Both the position numbers and the translations under genes were made by a program. From Geitlerinema sp. P-1104 (lineage in GTDB: Bacteria; Cyanobacteriota; Cyanobacteriia; Cyanobacteriales; Geitlerinemataceae): 64,000 nt of DNA. This document shows positions 1 through 8,063 of this stretch, in pieces. The notes under the pieces were generated by a model. The model did no database searches. It was not told the DNA's origin and saw nothing but the letters and a program-made list of their open reading frames with translations. Positions within the stretch are counted from its first letter, which is position 1; each line of letters begins with the position of its first letter. The stretch lies in contig SMDP01000001.1 of the NCBI GenBank assembly GCA_012911965.1, positions 1-64,000 of the forward strand, read 5' to 3'.

Positions 1-119
1 CTCATCCATAAACCGTTATTGACAAAACAGTACGGTTCACCTTGGTCATAGCACGTTTTTTCGGGAACTGCCATTGCCGGGCCATATCGGGGCAACACCT
101 TGGCATCCTTGCGAGTCAT
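1..119 (-). CDS. Partial ORF running off the left edge, function unknown
   Basis: An open frame begins with ATG at 119 and has no stop before base 1, giving about 39 residues that start MTRKDAKVLPRYGPAMAVPE. It begins 16 bases after the stop of the motif-bearing small protein and has the same strand, so it may be the next gene of the same operon. The fragment is too short to assign to a family, and no clear ribosome binding site is visible. It could also be a chance open frame. Confidence 0.35.
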   Translation of the reverse strand, partial: MTRKDAKVLPRYGPAMAVPEKTCYDQGEPYCFVNNGLWM

Positions 120-135
120 TGGGATTGAGGCTGGA

Positions 136-555
136 TCACAATCCGCGATCGGGGGTTTCGCTCAGTTTATCCAAGTATGTGATTACCGCCTTGGCTAGGA
201 TACTCTTTTCATAGGCAGACTTTGCCACTTCGATCGAGGTGGCTTTAATGGCTTGCAGGTGACGTTCTGGGTTAAGGATCTGCTTGCGGAGGATGGCCAG
301 TCGGTGGTTTGGAGTTTCGCGAATTTCGGTGAATTCAGCCTCGATAATGGCTGAGGCTTCCTGTTCACTGCTGACCTGGGGATGTTGAGTCTCCAGGTCA
401 GCGAGAAGAGCTTGCAAGTCAGCGACGGCTTGTTTTACTTCTGCATTTGTGGTCTGATTATGATTCGTCCCAATCTGATCGCCTTCGACAGTACCACCTA
501 GGTTTATGGCAGCATTGTTGGCGTTGAAGTTTTTGATATTGAAATTGTTATTCAT
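136..555 (-). CDS. Small helical protein with N-terminal amyloid-like motif, probable partner of the NACHT protein
   Basis: About 139 residues from the ATG at 555. I prefer this start to the upstream one at 591 because it overlaps the last codons of the toxin gene by 8 bases, the layout of translational coupling. Residues 5-29 carry FNIxxxNxxxAAINLGGTVxGxQxG, which is nearly the same motif as the last 30 residues of the trypsin-NACHT-HEAT protein encoded upstream. The rest (about 40-139) is predicted helical, with a pattern like the helical domains that follow similar Asn/Gly-rich leaders in many cyanobacterial conflict proteins. No enzyme motif is seen. In known bacterial NLR systems, matching short amyloid motifs let the sensor recruit a small effector. 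A comparable role here is inference. Confidence 0.7.
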   Translation of the reverse strand: MNNNFNIKNFNANNAAINLGGTVEGDQIGTNHNQTTNAEVKQAVADLQALLADLETQHPQVSSEQEASAIIEAEFTEIRETPNHRLAILRKQILNPERHLQAIKATSIEVAKSAYEKSILAKAVITYLDKLSETPDRGL

Positions 556-934
556 CTTGGTTTTTGATGTTGTTAGAACGATTGAAATCAAGCTCAGAAC
601 GAGTTATGATTTCGCAGACTTGAGCCGTAGAAATATCAGATTTATCAGATTTTGAGTAGATGGTGACGAGTAAGCGTTGCCTTTCTGTTTTTAGGTAATA
701 TATAATCCGGTAGCCACCACGTTTACCCCTCCGAGCATCACGATTTTGAACTCTCACCTTAAAGAGGGTATAGTCTATGCCAGGAATCTGATCACCGGGT
801 AACTCGCCCGCTTCTAGTTGATCGATAATGGGTTGAACATCTAAACGGATACCGCGATATCGCTTTGCCAGCTGACGTATCTCCCTAATAAAGCGATCGC
901 TGACTAAAACTTGAACGGGTGAGTTAGTCGACAT
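548..934 (-). CDS. RelE/ParE-family toxin
   Basis: 128 residues with the layout of type II toxins of the RelE/ParE superfamily: a helical N-terminal half (SDRFIREIRQLAKRY), then basic beta strands containing GKRGGYRIIYYL and LLVTIYSKSDKSD. Members usually cleave mRNA on the ribosome or poison gyrase, and the sequence alone does not say which. The ATG lies inside the end of the antitoxin gene (11-base overlap), and its own 3' end overlaps the start of the motif protein by 8 bases. Three genes are therefore chained by overlaps. The C-terminus is longer than in minimal RelE toxins, with an Asn/Asp-rich tail. Confidence 0.8.
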   Translation of the reverse strand: MSTNSPVQVLVSDRFIREIRQLAKRYRGIRLDVQPIIDQLEAGELPGDQIPGIDYTLFKVRVQNRDARRGKRGGYRIIYYLKTERQRLLVTIYSKSDKSDISTAQVCEIITRSELDFNRSNNIKNQDE

Positions 935-1166
935 CCATACCCTCCCAAAGTTGGGAAACGGGTTTCGTTCTGCCGCCTAAGATATCTTGCCAGCCTTGAT
1001 AAAGTCCTTCCTCAATTTCGGCGATGGGGGTATCGTCCGGGTCATCTTCAGGTTCAGTGATCAGCACAATCACGCGAACTCGGCTGTTGACGTTAAGTGC
1101 CAGTGGTTCATCTAGGGTGAGTTGCCCATTTTCCGAGAGGACAGCTGTGGTTTCAATAGCTTTCAT
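924..1166 (-). CDS. Antitoxin of the RelE-type module
   Basis: 80 residues from the ATG at 1166 (MKAIETTAVLSENGQLTLDE). A longer reading from 1217 adds 17 residues but looks like leader. The N-terminal half resembles the beta-rich, AbrB-like or DUF104-like N-termini of many small cyanobacterial antitoxins. The acidic C-terminal half, ending in LYQGWQDILGGRTKPVSQLWEGM, is the usual toxin-binding part. It overlaps the toxin start by 11 bases, the classic antitoxin-first order. A 105-base gap separates it from the NACHT gene upstream, so it may have its own promoter. Confidence 0.7.
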   Translation of the reverse strand: MKAIETTAVLSENGQLTLDEPLALNVNSRVRVIVLITEPEDDPDDTPIAEIEEGLYQGWQDILGGRTKPVSQLWEGMDVD

Positions 1167-1271
1167 AGTTAAGATGATTTTGATTTTGATGGGTGTTCTG
1201 AGCAGATTGCAGGGCAACCGTAATAAAGTTGGGTTTTTGTCAGGTAGTCACACAATATTTTAGAATTCAGA

Positions 1272-4200
1272 TTACGGGGGCTGTGAACCCGTCTGATTAC
1301 CTTTAACTGTACCGCCCAGGTTAATCGCTGCGCCCGCTCCGTTCAGTGTTTCGATATTGAAAACAGTTGTTGTCTGCGTTGCACACTCTCTCTCATTGTA
1401 TCTTGGAAAGTTTTCTTGTAACTGTGCCTCTTTCCAGAGTTCGTAGTTATAGAACTGGCAGCGGTTTTGGATTCGGGTAATGGCATTCCACAGGTAGACA
1501 TCCACTCGCTGGCTATAGAACTGCCAGAGATCACTCAAAGGTCGAGCATCGCCGATTTCCCCCAACGCTACAGCTACACTTGAAACCATAAGGCTATCTG
1601 AGTTCTTGAGGACAGTGCATAACCCCTTAATAGTTTCCTCACTCCCGATTCCAATTTGCCCCAAGGCTTCGGCAGCACTACGCTGCACAGATTTTTCTGA
1701 GTCCTTGAGAGCATCTAGTAACGCCTCAACCACTTTTTCAGAGCCGGTTTGCCCCCATGCCTCTTGCCTGCTGCCAATTTCCCCCAATGCCTCAGCGACT
1801 CTCCTGCGCACATCCTCATCTGAGTCCTTGAGAGCATCTAGTAACGCCTCAACGAGAGCATCTAGTAAGGCCTCAACAGCTAGTTTACTGCCAATTTCTG
1901 CTAACGCATCGGCGGCATTACGACGCACCTCCACATTTGAGTTCTTGAGGTCATCCAGTACCCTTTGAACGGCTTTCTCTACTTGCTTACTGCGCATTTT
2001 TTCCAACGTTGGATTCCTAGGCGTATAGCTTGAGACTTGTAGGGAAACTGGTAACTCGTGCGCAGCTTGCTCACTATCGTTTTTCCCAAAAGCTTCGGCG
2101 GCTCTCCTACGCACGTCATTATATTCTGAGTGTTGGGAGGCAGTGCGTAACCCCTCAACGGCTTGCTCACCCCCGATTTTCCTCAACGCCTCGACTGCAC
2201 TCCTGCGTGTATAGACATATGGGTTTTGGAGAGTATCTAGCAACCCCCCAACGGCTTGCTCACTACCAATTTGCCCCAACGCTTCTGCTGCAATTCTAAC
2301 TAGCAACTGATCTGAGTCCTTGAGGGCATCTAGTAACGCCTCAACTGCTCGCTCACTGCCGATTTTACCCAAGGCCCAGGCGGATCTCCTACGCACATCC
2401 TCGTCTGAGTCCTTGAGGGCAGTGAGCAACTTCTCAATCCCTTGCTCTGAATGGCTTGCCTCCCAGCATTGAACTTTGAGCTTAAGAGGTAATTCCTTCT
2501 CGTCAATCCAACCAACGCTAGTGGACTGAAAAGTAGGCTGCACATCCCCGGCCAGACGTGCCCCCAAGATTAAATCCACTTCATCCATTGCTAACCGCAC
2601 CACTCGCAAGGCCAGGTCTTCCTTATCCAGCAGCGCCAACATCAATGCTACGGGTTCCGTCCACTTCAGATAGTTGAGATAATCTCGCGTCAGTTCCTCA
2701 TCGCTCAGATGGGGCAAGCGTTGCAGTAATTCCTCCGCCGCGTAATATTCCTCAATCAGTTGGTGACGAAACTCCAGATGTTCCTCCAAGTTGGGCTGAA
2801 TTACCCGTTGAACCAGGTGGTACTTGAGCAGATCCTTGAGCCAGCCTTCAGCACAACCCCTAGGATTTGCCCAACCGGCTTGCCGCAAATACTCAGTTAA
2901 ACAGTTTTCGGCTTCCTCCCTGGGAATCGAGAGCCGCAGGTCTGTGGGGGTTTCCCCCTGCATCATCACAAAAGCGAGATGGCGCAGTAGCTTCGGCCAC
3001 TGCTCCCTCGACTCCACTGGGGCATAGGCTTGGATCTCTTGGTCATGGAGTTGGGCGAACTCCCGAAAGGCTAACCCCAAATTCCTGGGAACCTGACCGC
3101 TTTGGGCAAACACTCGACAAAGCATCCACAACAACAGTGGCGTTTCAGCAAACTTGCGCAGCCTGTCGCCCTGAAGCTGCTGAAATAAACGATCGCCCTC
3201 CTCGCCCAGATACCCCCGCACAAACTCCCGCATTTGCCCTTCCGTCAGGGGCAACATTCTTAGAGTCTTGTCAATCCCCAACGTGCCACCGAGACTCAAA
3301 TCCCGCGTTGAGACAATCATCGCTGTTGTCCGGTGATAGCGATCGCGGAAATTCTTTATCTCCGTTCTGAAGCTTTCGGGCAACTCATTCAAGCCATCGA
3401 GCAACAATAAGAACTTGCCCTGGCGCAACAGTTCCTCAATGTCCTGTCGTTCCAGAGTCACCTGATGCCCGATGAGGAAATCTCGAATCAGTTGTTCGAT
3501 GCTGCTCCTACAGTTGCGCAACTTCAGCAACACGGGAATCCGAGCCTTGGCATCATGCAACGCTCGCTCCGCCTCCTCCCAGAGTAACCGTTCCATGGAG
3601 GTGGACTTTCCCGATCCCGGTTTGCCAATCAAGACCACATGATCCGTCGCATACTGGCGCAGCCCTTCTAATACATCCCATTGTTCAACCCGCTCTTTCT
3701 CTTGCGGGGATTCATCAGGAGGATACTCCTGCCCCTGTTGGTCGCGCTTTACCGTTTCCACCCGCAACTTCAAGCGCGAGGAAAACCGCCGTTGGCTAGG
3801 CCTAGCCGTTTCCCGCCCTCGCACAGGCTGCCGATCTTCGAGGGTTGTGGGGGTGTAAACCTCTTGCCCTTCTTGATAGTATTCATCGTCCCGGATCGAC
3901 TTCAAATAGGGCTGAAAGTCGATGTTGGCTTGCGGTGCCAGGAGATTGAGCCAACGCTTATCCCGTTCATGAAACGCCTGCTGACCCTCTCGCAACTGCG
4001 GGAACTGCTCCAGAATTACCCTTGTCGGAATTGCCCCACCGCCGAGATCAAAATTGGCATTACGGGTTTCCTTAACCATGCCGCAAACCTTACGTGACCT
4101 GAGGTTAAGTAATGCCGCACCGCTAATTCCAGGCTCAATTTGTGCCTGTTTCAATTTCAGTAAGGGTGGCTGGTCTCCCGTCAATCCTTCATTGACCAGA

Positions 4201-4565
4201 CGCACAGGGGCTGCATGGGGGTAAGAACGTAAATAGCCGTAGGCATAAAGTTTTTCACCGTTGGCGACTGGCTCCTTATGCAAGTCCAATAGCACACAAG
4301 GATGATTCAACAACGGTTTAGATAATTCAAGTTCAATAAGAGCCAGGTCAAGAGTTTTACCATCGTCGGCTATCTTGTTCACCATCGCCGACAGATACTG
4401 TTCTTGATAAAAAACAGTGACTGGCCGATCAGCCGCTTGGCGTACTACATGGGCGCAGGTGAGAATCCAACCCGGAGCCACAAAAAAGCCTGTCCCCCAC
4501 CCCCGTTGACCAGGAAGGGACAACTTCACCGTACAGTGCTGTACCAGAGTCTCTACTGACATCAC
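1272..4565 (-). CDS. Trypsin-NACHT-HEAT protein with C-terminal amyloid-like motif (NLR-like STAND protein)
   Basis: 1097 residues counted from the GTG at 4565. The adjacent ATG at 4562 is an equally good start. Residues 1-200 form a trypsin-like serine protease with a visible triad: His39 (LTCAHVV), Asp73 (TLDLALIEL) and Ser148 (PGISGAAL). A linker leads to a NACHT NTPase with Walker A GKPGSGKST near 314-322 and a Walker B-like KFLLLLDGLNELP. The last third is a set of HEAT (PBS-lyase-like) repeats with recurring DSDEDVRRR and ALGKIG. The final 29 residues carry the motif shared with the small protein downstream. The layout is sensor repeats, NTPase switch and protease effector, known from STAND immune proteins. 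The gene follows the Trypco1 gene after 3 bases, so the two are surely co-expressed. Confidence 0.88.
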   Translation of the reverse strand: MMSVETLVQHCTVKLSLPGQRGWGTGFFVAPGWILTCAHVVRQAADRPVTVFYQEQYLSAMVNKIADDGKTLDLALIELELSKPLLNHPCVLLDLHKEPVANGEKLYAYGYLRSYPHAAPVRLVNEGLTGDQPPLLKLKQAQIEPGISGAALLNLRSRKVCGMVKETRNANFDLGGGAIPTRVILEQFPQLREGQQAFHERDKRWLNLLAPQANIDFQPYLKSIRDDEYYQEGQEVYTPTTLEDRQPVRGRETARPSQRRFSSRLKLRVETVKRDQQGQEYPPDESPQEKERVEQWDVLEGLRQYATDHVVLIGKPGSGKSTSMERLLWEEAERALHDAKARIPVLLKLRNCRSSIEQLIRDFLIGHQVTLERQDIEELLRQGKFLLLLDGLNELPESFRTEIKNFRDRYHRTTAMIVSTRDLSLGGTLGIDKTLRMLPLTEGQMREFVRGYLGEEGDRLFQQLQGDRLRKFAETPLLLWMLCRVFAQSGQVPRNLGLAFREFAQLHDQEIQAYAPVESREQWPKLLRHLAFVMMQGETPTDLRLSIPREEAENCLTEYLRQAGWANPRGCAEGWLKDLLKYHLVQRVIQPNLEEHLEFRHQLIEEYYAAEELLQRLPHLSDEELTRDYLNYLKWTEPVALMLALLDKEDLALRVVRLAMDEVDLILGARLAGDVQPTFQSTSVGWIDEKELPLKLKVQCWEASHSEQGIEKLLTALKDSDEDVRRRSAWALGKIGSERAVEALLDALKDSDQLLVRIAAEALGQIGSEQAVGGLLDTLQNPYVYTRRSAVEALRKIGGEQAVEGLRTASQHSEYNDVRRRAAEAFGKNDSEQAAHELPVSLQVSSYTPRNPTLEKMRSKQVEKAVQRVLDDLKNSNVEVRRNAADALAEIGSKLAVEALLDALVEALLDALKDSDEDVRRRVAEALGEIGSRQEAWGQTGSEKVVEALLDALKDSEKSVQRSAAEALGQIGIGSEETIKGLCTVLKNSDSLMVSSVAVALGEIGDARPLSDLWQFYSQRVDVYLWNAITRIQNRCQFYNYELWKEAQLQENFPRYNERECATQTTTVFNIETLNGAGAAINLGGTVKGNQTGSQPP

Positions 4566-4568
4566 GGC

Positions 4569-4889
4569 TTAATTCTTAGGCTGTGCCTCCCATTCTAGGG
4601 TAATCTCCAAATTTGCCTTTCCCGACCCCTTGACCATCACGGCAGTCAGTTGCCCTGACTCGATCGCCAGTTCCATACCAAACTTCACGGTCGCCTTCTT
4701 GGGTTTCGCTTTGCGGATAGGAGCGGCAATCATCTCCACCACCCCTTCGATCGCATCGGCCACAGGCTGAAACTGTTTCACATTAAAGCCAACGTCCTCT
4801 CGCCCGGTATTGGTGACTTCAACGTTAACCACCGCCCCATTGGGAAGCTGAACCGGAACGGTGTCACTTTGAGATTCGGAAAAGGACAT
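4569..4889 (-). CDS. Trypsin-co-occurring domain protein (Trypco1 / CU044_2847 type)
   Basis: 106 residues, beta-rich, with the pattern of the Trypco1 family: an N-terminal strand pair (VPVQLPNGAVVNVEVTN), a helix (ADAIEGVVEMIAAPIRKAKP), then KKATVKFGMELAIESGQLTAVMVKGSGKANLEITLEW. Proteins of this family are encoded next to trypsin-like proteases in predicted conflict systems. The biochemical role is not established; regulation or a substrate role for the protease is inference. A strong Shine-Dalgarno (AAGGAG) lies about 10 bases before the ATG, and the stop is 3 bases before the trypsin-NACHT gene, so this gene probably leads the operon. Confidence 0.82.
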   Translation of the reverse strand: MSFSESQSDTVPVQLPNGAVVNVEVTNTGREDVGFNVKQFQPVADAIEGVVEMIAAPIRKAKPKKATVKFGMELAIESGQLTAVMVKGSGKANLEITLEWEAQPKN

Positions 4890-5020
4890 AACAACTTGAT
4901 CTCCTTAATCTTAAGTATCGGTCTCAGACGACTGGATTGTACTCTACCACTGAAATTGCTCCAGAATTGATCGCCCGATCGCCCTCCTCACCTAGACCCC
5001 CCCGAAACAGCAACAGGCAC

Positions 5021-5053
5021 AAAAAAACCGTAACGCCCCGAAAGACGTTACGG
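5021..5053 (-). terminator. Rho-independent terminator of the M48 peptidase gene
   Basis: A perfect 8-bp stem (CCGTAACG at 5028-5035 with CGTTACGG at 5046-5053) is followed, on the minus strand, by a run of seven T (5021-5027 read as A on the plus strand). It sits 27 bases past the M48 stop codon and should separate that gene from the Trypco1 operon. Confidence 0.85.
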
Positions 5054-5079
5054 CCACCGGTCAAGACATCACCCTAAAC

Positions 5080-6999
5080 CTACGACAACCGAGCCTTAAT
5101 CTGAGCGTGGCGTTCGACTCCCTCAAAACTATAGCGGTTGTAATTATTCCGCTCAATCAACTCCTCCATATAACGAACCCGAGTTCGCGGAGCCGGGTGC
5201 GTGGAGAGATAGGGAATCGTCGGACCACCACCATGGCGTTCCCGCAGGGTTTGCATGAAGTTACGCAGACCATCAGCCGCATAACCGGCACTGTGAATCA
5301 CCCGAGTGCCAATAATGTCGGACTGGCGTTCATGTTTACGGCTGTAGTCCAAACTGACTAGGGTTCCTAACAAGTTACCAAAGGGAATTTCCCGAGCTAA
5401 GTTCGCTAGGAGGTTATTCGTAACCACCCGTTGGAAGCCGTGAGACAGAACCGCGTGACCCACTTCATGGCCGAGTAACCCCGCCAGTTCCGCTTCCGAG
5501 TTGGCGGCGAGAATCGCGCCGGTGTTGACAAAGACCTTACCACCGGGGAGGGCAAAGGCGTTGAGATTCTCGTCATCGACCACGAAAAACTCATAGTCAA
5601 ACTCATCTCGTCCCATATAGCGGGCGACCTCTTGGCCTAACTCGTCCACATAGCCGAGAATTTCTGGGTCATTCACCATCCGCAATTGACCCTGTAACTG
5701 TTCGGCGATTTGCTCCCCGAGGCGAGATTCTCCGGCTAGCATCAACTGAGCCAGGTTAATGGCCTGAAACACGGTGGAGCCGGTGCGTCCGGTTAAGACC
5801 CCCACGGCTAAGCCGCCTAACCCCCGTAGGGCGATATTTTCCCGGAGGCGACCCCGGAAACTGCTGAGGTACCGATCTGCCAGTTCTGTCATCTCCCCGC
5901 TTTGAGGATGCTCGGGATTGACGATCGCAAATTCCCGCGCAGCGATGGAGGCTTCGAGGCGTTGTCCATCTTCTCGCAAGGTTTCGGCCAGCATTCGCGC
6001 CAGTTCATAGGAACCCGGGAAGCGGGTGGTGGCATCTTCGAGGAAGGCGATCGCCTCGTCGGTGTCTCCCTCATCGAGATGGCGTTGAGCAATGAGCGTA
6101 TAGGGCGGTGCAAAACCGGGGGCCTCTTCAAAGAGTAGATCTAACGAGGCTTCAACTTGAGATTCGCGATTTTCGGCCAGTCCCTCTTGAACATTATTCC
6201 AATAGACGCGCCCGGCTGGGGAGAGTTGATCCTCGGTGATGGCTTCGGCGATTTGGATAGTTCCTTCGGCGGGAAACTCGGGTTTGGCTTGACGATAGAG
6301 CCGTTCGGCTTCGCGGAAGTTACCCTGGAGATGGTAGCGATCAGCTTGGGCCAGTAGGGCTTCGCGTTCATTAAGGGAGACGGGAGCTGGGGTGGCGGGG
6401 GTGGCGTTGGGATCGGGTTTCTGCTGACCGGTATTCCTTGAGGTTTCTGTGGCATACACGGCAACTTGATAGTCTCCCCGGCCACGAGAATCAAAGGCGT
6501 TGGCGACAATGCGATAGGTTCCTGTGGCTGGCAGATTCAGCACCAGTTCTGAGTTGGTGTCCCCGGGAGCGCGATCGTCGTTCTCAGCTAAGGGCTGATC
6601 GTCGGGGCCGATGAGAATTAGATAGGTATCAAAATCAGAACTTTCGAGTTGGATGCGAACTTCTTGTCCAGCATCCCCTGAAAATTCGTAGATGTTGTAG
6701 CGACTGCCATCTCGTAGCCGGGGACTGCGGTTAGTTAGACGACCCTGTTCTTGCAGGATTGACCGTTGGGCCAGTTGGCGATCGCCCCTTGAGGGCAGGG
6801 CTTTGAGGGCTTTTTCCTCAGGGACGCTCATCTCAGGGTGGGTTTTGAAGCTAATGGATTTATGAACCACTAGGTCATTGAGCGGCTGAGCGGCCACTGC
6901 TGCCTGGCGTAATCGGGGAAGATTGGGCAAGAATAAGTTTAGGCTCAGGAACAGGCTTGTCCCCAATAGGAAGCACAATAGGTTTCGTAAGGGTTTCAT
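5080..6999 (-). CDS. Secreted M48-family metallopeptidase with PPC domain and TPR region
   Basis: 639 residues. The N-terminus is a signal peptide (hydrophobic stretch 6-24, small residues near 36-38). A PPC (bacterial pre-peptidase C-terminal) beta domain lies around 90-182 (YNIYEFSGDAGQEV to GDYQVAVY). A TPR-like helical region follows at about 205-370. The M48 peptidase domain occupies about 430-620, with zinc motif HEVGH at 511-515 and the third-ligand motif ERQSD with Glu557. It resembles BepA/YfgC-type periplasmic proteases that check outer-membrane protein assembly, although here TPRs precede the peptidase. It is followed by a terminator and stands alone. Confidence 0.88.
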   Translation of the reverse strand: MKPLRNLLCFLLGTSLFLSLNLFLPNLPRLRQAAVAAQPLNDLVVHKSISFKTHPEMSVPEEKALKALPSRGDRQLAQRSILQEQGRLTNRSPRLRDGSRYNIYEFSGDAGQEVRIQLESSDFDTYLILIGPDDQPLAENDDRAPGDTNSELVLNLPATGTYRIVANAFDSRGRGDYQVAVYATETSRNTGQQKPDPNATPATPAPVSLNEREALLAQADRYHLQGNFREAERLYRQAKPEFPAEGTIQIAEAITEDQLSPAGRVYWNNVQEGLAENRESQVEASLDLLFEEAPGFAPPYTLIAQRHLDEGDTDEAIAFLEDATTRFPGSYELARMLAETLREDGQRLEASIAAREFAIVNPEHPQSGEMTELADRYLSSFRGRLRENIALRGLGGLAVGVLTGRTGSTVFQAINLAQLMLAGESRLGEQIAEQLQGQLRMVNDPEILGYVDELGQEVARYMGRDEFDYEFFVVDDENLNAFALPGGKVFVNTGAILAANSEAELAGLLGHEVGHAVLSHGFQRVVTNNLLANLAREIPFGNLLGTLVSLDYSRKHERQSDIIGTRVIHSAGYAADGLRNFMQTLRERHGGGPTIPYLSTHPAPRTRVRYMEELIERNNYNRYSFEGVERHAQIKARLS

Positions 7000-7556
7000 A
7001 ATGATTTAAGATGAGACAATGGCCAATGTCGGGGATAGATGCCCAACGGCAATGCTGTGTCTATGAGTATTGATGTAAAACCCGGGTCAACTGTTTCGCG
7101 ATCTCAGACAGTTTGCGAATTGGCTTGCTGCAGACTCAGCCGCTCCCAGCCAAGATAATGTCCTACGCCAACTCTTGGCAGCCTCACATTGACGAATCTT
7201 CCCTGGTCCTTTTGCAGCCCATAATACTATAAGTTTTCACATAGCACAGAAGAGTGGATTGTCAAGTTTTTGAGGCAAAATTAAGCCAGTTCGCGGAAAA
7301 ATGTCACAATTTGTTACAGTTTTTCCCTCACCTACCGTTCACAGCAAAGGTTAATTCGGGTTAAATATTGAGTAAAACTATTTTAACTCAGGCTCCTGTG
7401 GAAACTGTGGAAAAGTTAAATTAATCAGCTTTTTTTCCTGGCTACCCGAACTCAACCACTGTGGAAAAGCTGTGGAAAAGTCCATCTGGAAATGACCGCT
7501 TTGGCGTTGATCCTCAAGTTGAGGTGGATACCCGAACCCAGCGGGAGAGGAGCGCC
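7000..7556. other. Long non-coding stretch containing a DnaA-box-like cluster
   Basis: 557 bases between the M48 gene and the GNAT gene, both on the minus strand. The part near 7210-7390 is AT-rich (runs such as GAAAAATGTCACAATTTG). The only structure I see is the set of TGTGGAAAA boxes described separately. A 60-codon open frame across the boxes has no start context and low-complexity FPQ-type content, and I do not call it a gene. Confidence 0.6.
7397..7479 (-). promoter_or_regulatory. Cluster of four DnaA-box-like 9-mers (possible oriC element)
   Basis: Three exact TTTTCCACA boxes (minus strand; 7406-7414, 7460-7468, 7471-7479) and one with a single change (7397-7405) lie within 83 bases. 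They form two close pairs, the first abutting and the second spaced by 2 bases, and all point the same way. TTTTCCACA is the DnaA box consensus reported for cyanobacterial origins. An AT-rich stretch adjoins on the left. Genes to the left are all on the minus strand and the next large gene to the right is on the plus strand. dnaA and dnaN are not in the window, so origin function is only a possibility; DnaA-regulated titration sites are the alternative. Confidence 0.55.
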
Positions 7557-8063
7557 TCAAGGGCGATCGCCCTGGACCAGTCGATGGCCCAAAATGATCA
7601 AGTCTCGTTCGACACCATCGAGTTCAGCAATCCTCGGTAAATAGCCCCATTCCTGGAACTTCGCCCGCTCAAATAGACCTAAACTCGCCAAGTTATGGGC
7701 AAACACAAAAGCCAGGAGCGTCTTGAGTTCCAAGAGGGGAGCATTCGCCACCGCCAAATCCAAAAGGAACCGTCCCAACCCTTGCCCTTGATAGTCTGGG
7801 GCAATATAAATGGCTAATTCCGCCGTAGCCTCATAGGCCGGCCGACCATAAAACGGGCGAAAACTCAGCCAACCCACAACCTGCTGATCCCGTTCAGTCA
7901 CCCAGAGAGGATACTGATGAGGAGAATGACCGGCAAACCAAGGACGACGACTCTCAACCGACACGGGCGCTAAATCCGCCGTGGCTATGCGACCGGGAAT
8001 TGCGGCATTGTAAATTCCCACAATCGCCGAGAGGTCGTTCCAGTGAGCATGACGGACATTCAT
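7557..8063 (-). CDS. GNAT-family N-acetyltransferase, phosphinothricin/methionine-sulfoximine type
   Basis: 168 residues from the ATG at 8063 (MNVRHAHWNDLSAIVGIYNAA). The longer frame to 8096 adds 11 residues that do not look like this family. The opening, with NAAIPGRIATADLAPVS followed by RRPWF, matches the phosphinothricin or L-methionine sulfoximine acetyltransferase subgroup. The acetyl-CoA binding segment is YQGQGLGRFLLDLAVANA, near residue 100. Members acetylate amino groups of small molecules; the substrate here is not known. It is the last gene of the leftward run, and no partner is obvious. Confidence 0.82.
   Translation of the reverse strand: MNVRHAHWNDLSAIVGIYNAAIPGRIATADLAPVSVESRRPWFAGHSPHQYPLWVTERDQQVVGWLSFRPFYGRPAYEATAELAIYIAPDYQGQGLGRFLLDLAVANAPLLELKTLLAFVFAHNLASLGLFERAKFQEWGYLPRIAELDGVERDLIILGHRLVQGDRP

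Noticed and set aside
7378..7560. 60-codon open frame on the minus strand across the DnaA-box-like repeats
   Set aside because: Its FPQ-rich reading is produced by the repeated 9-mers; no start context, no homology pattern.
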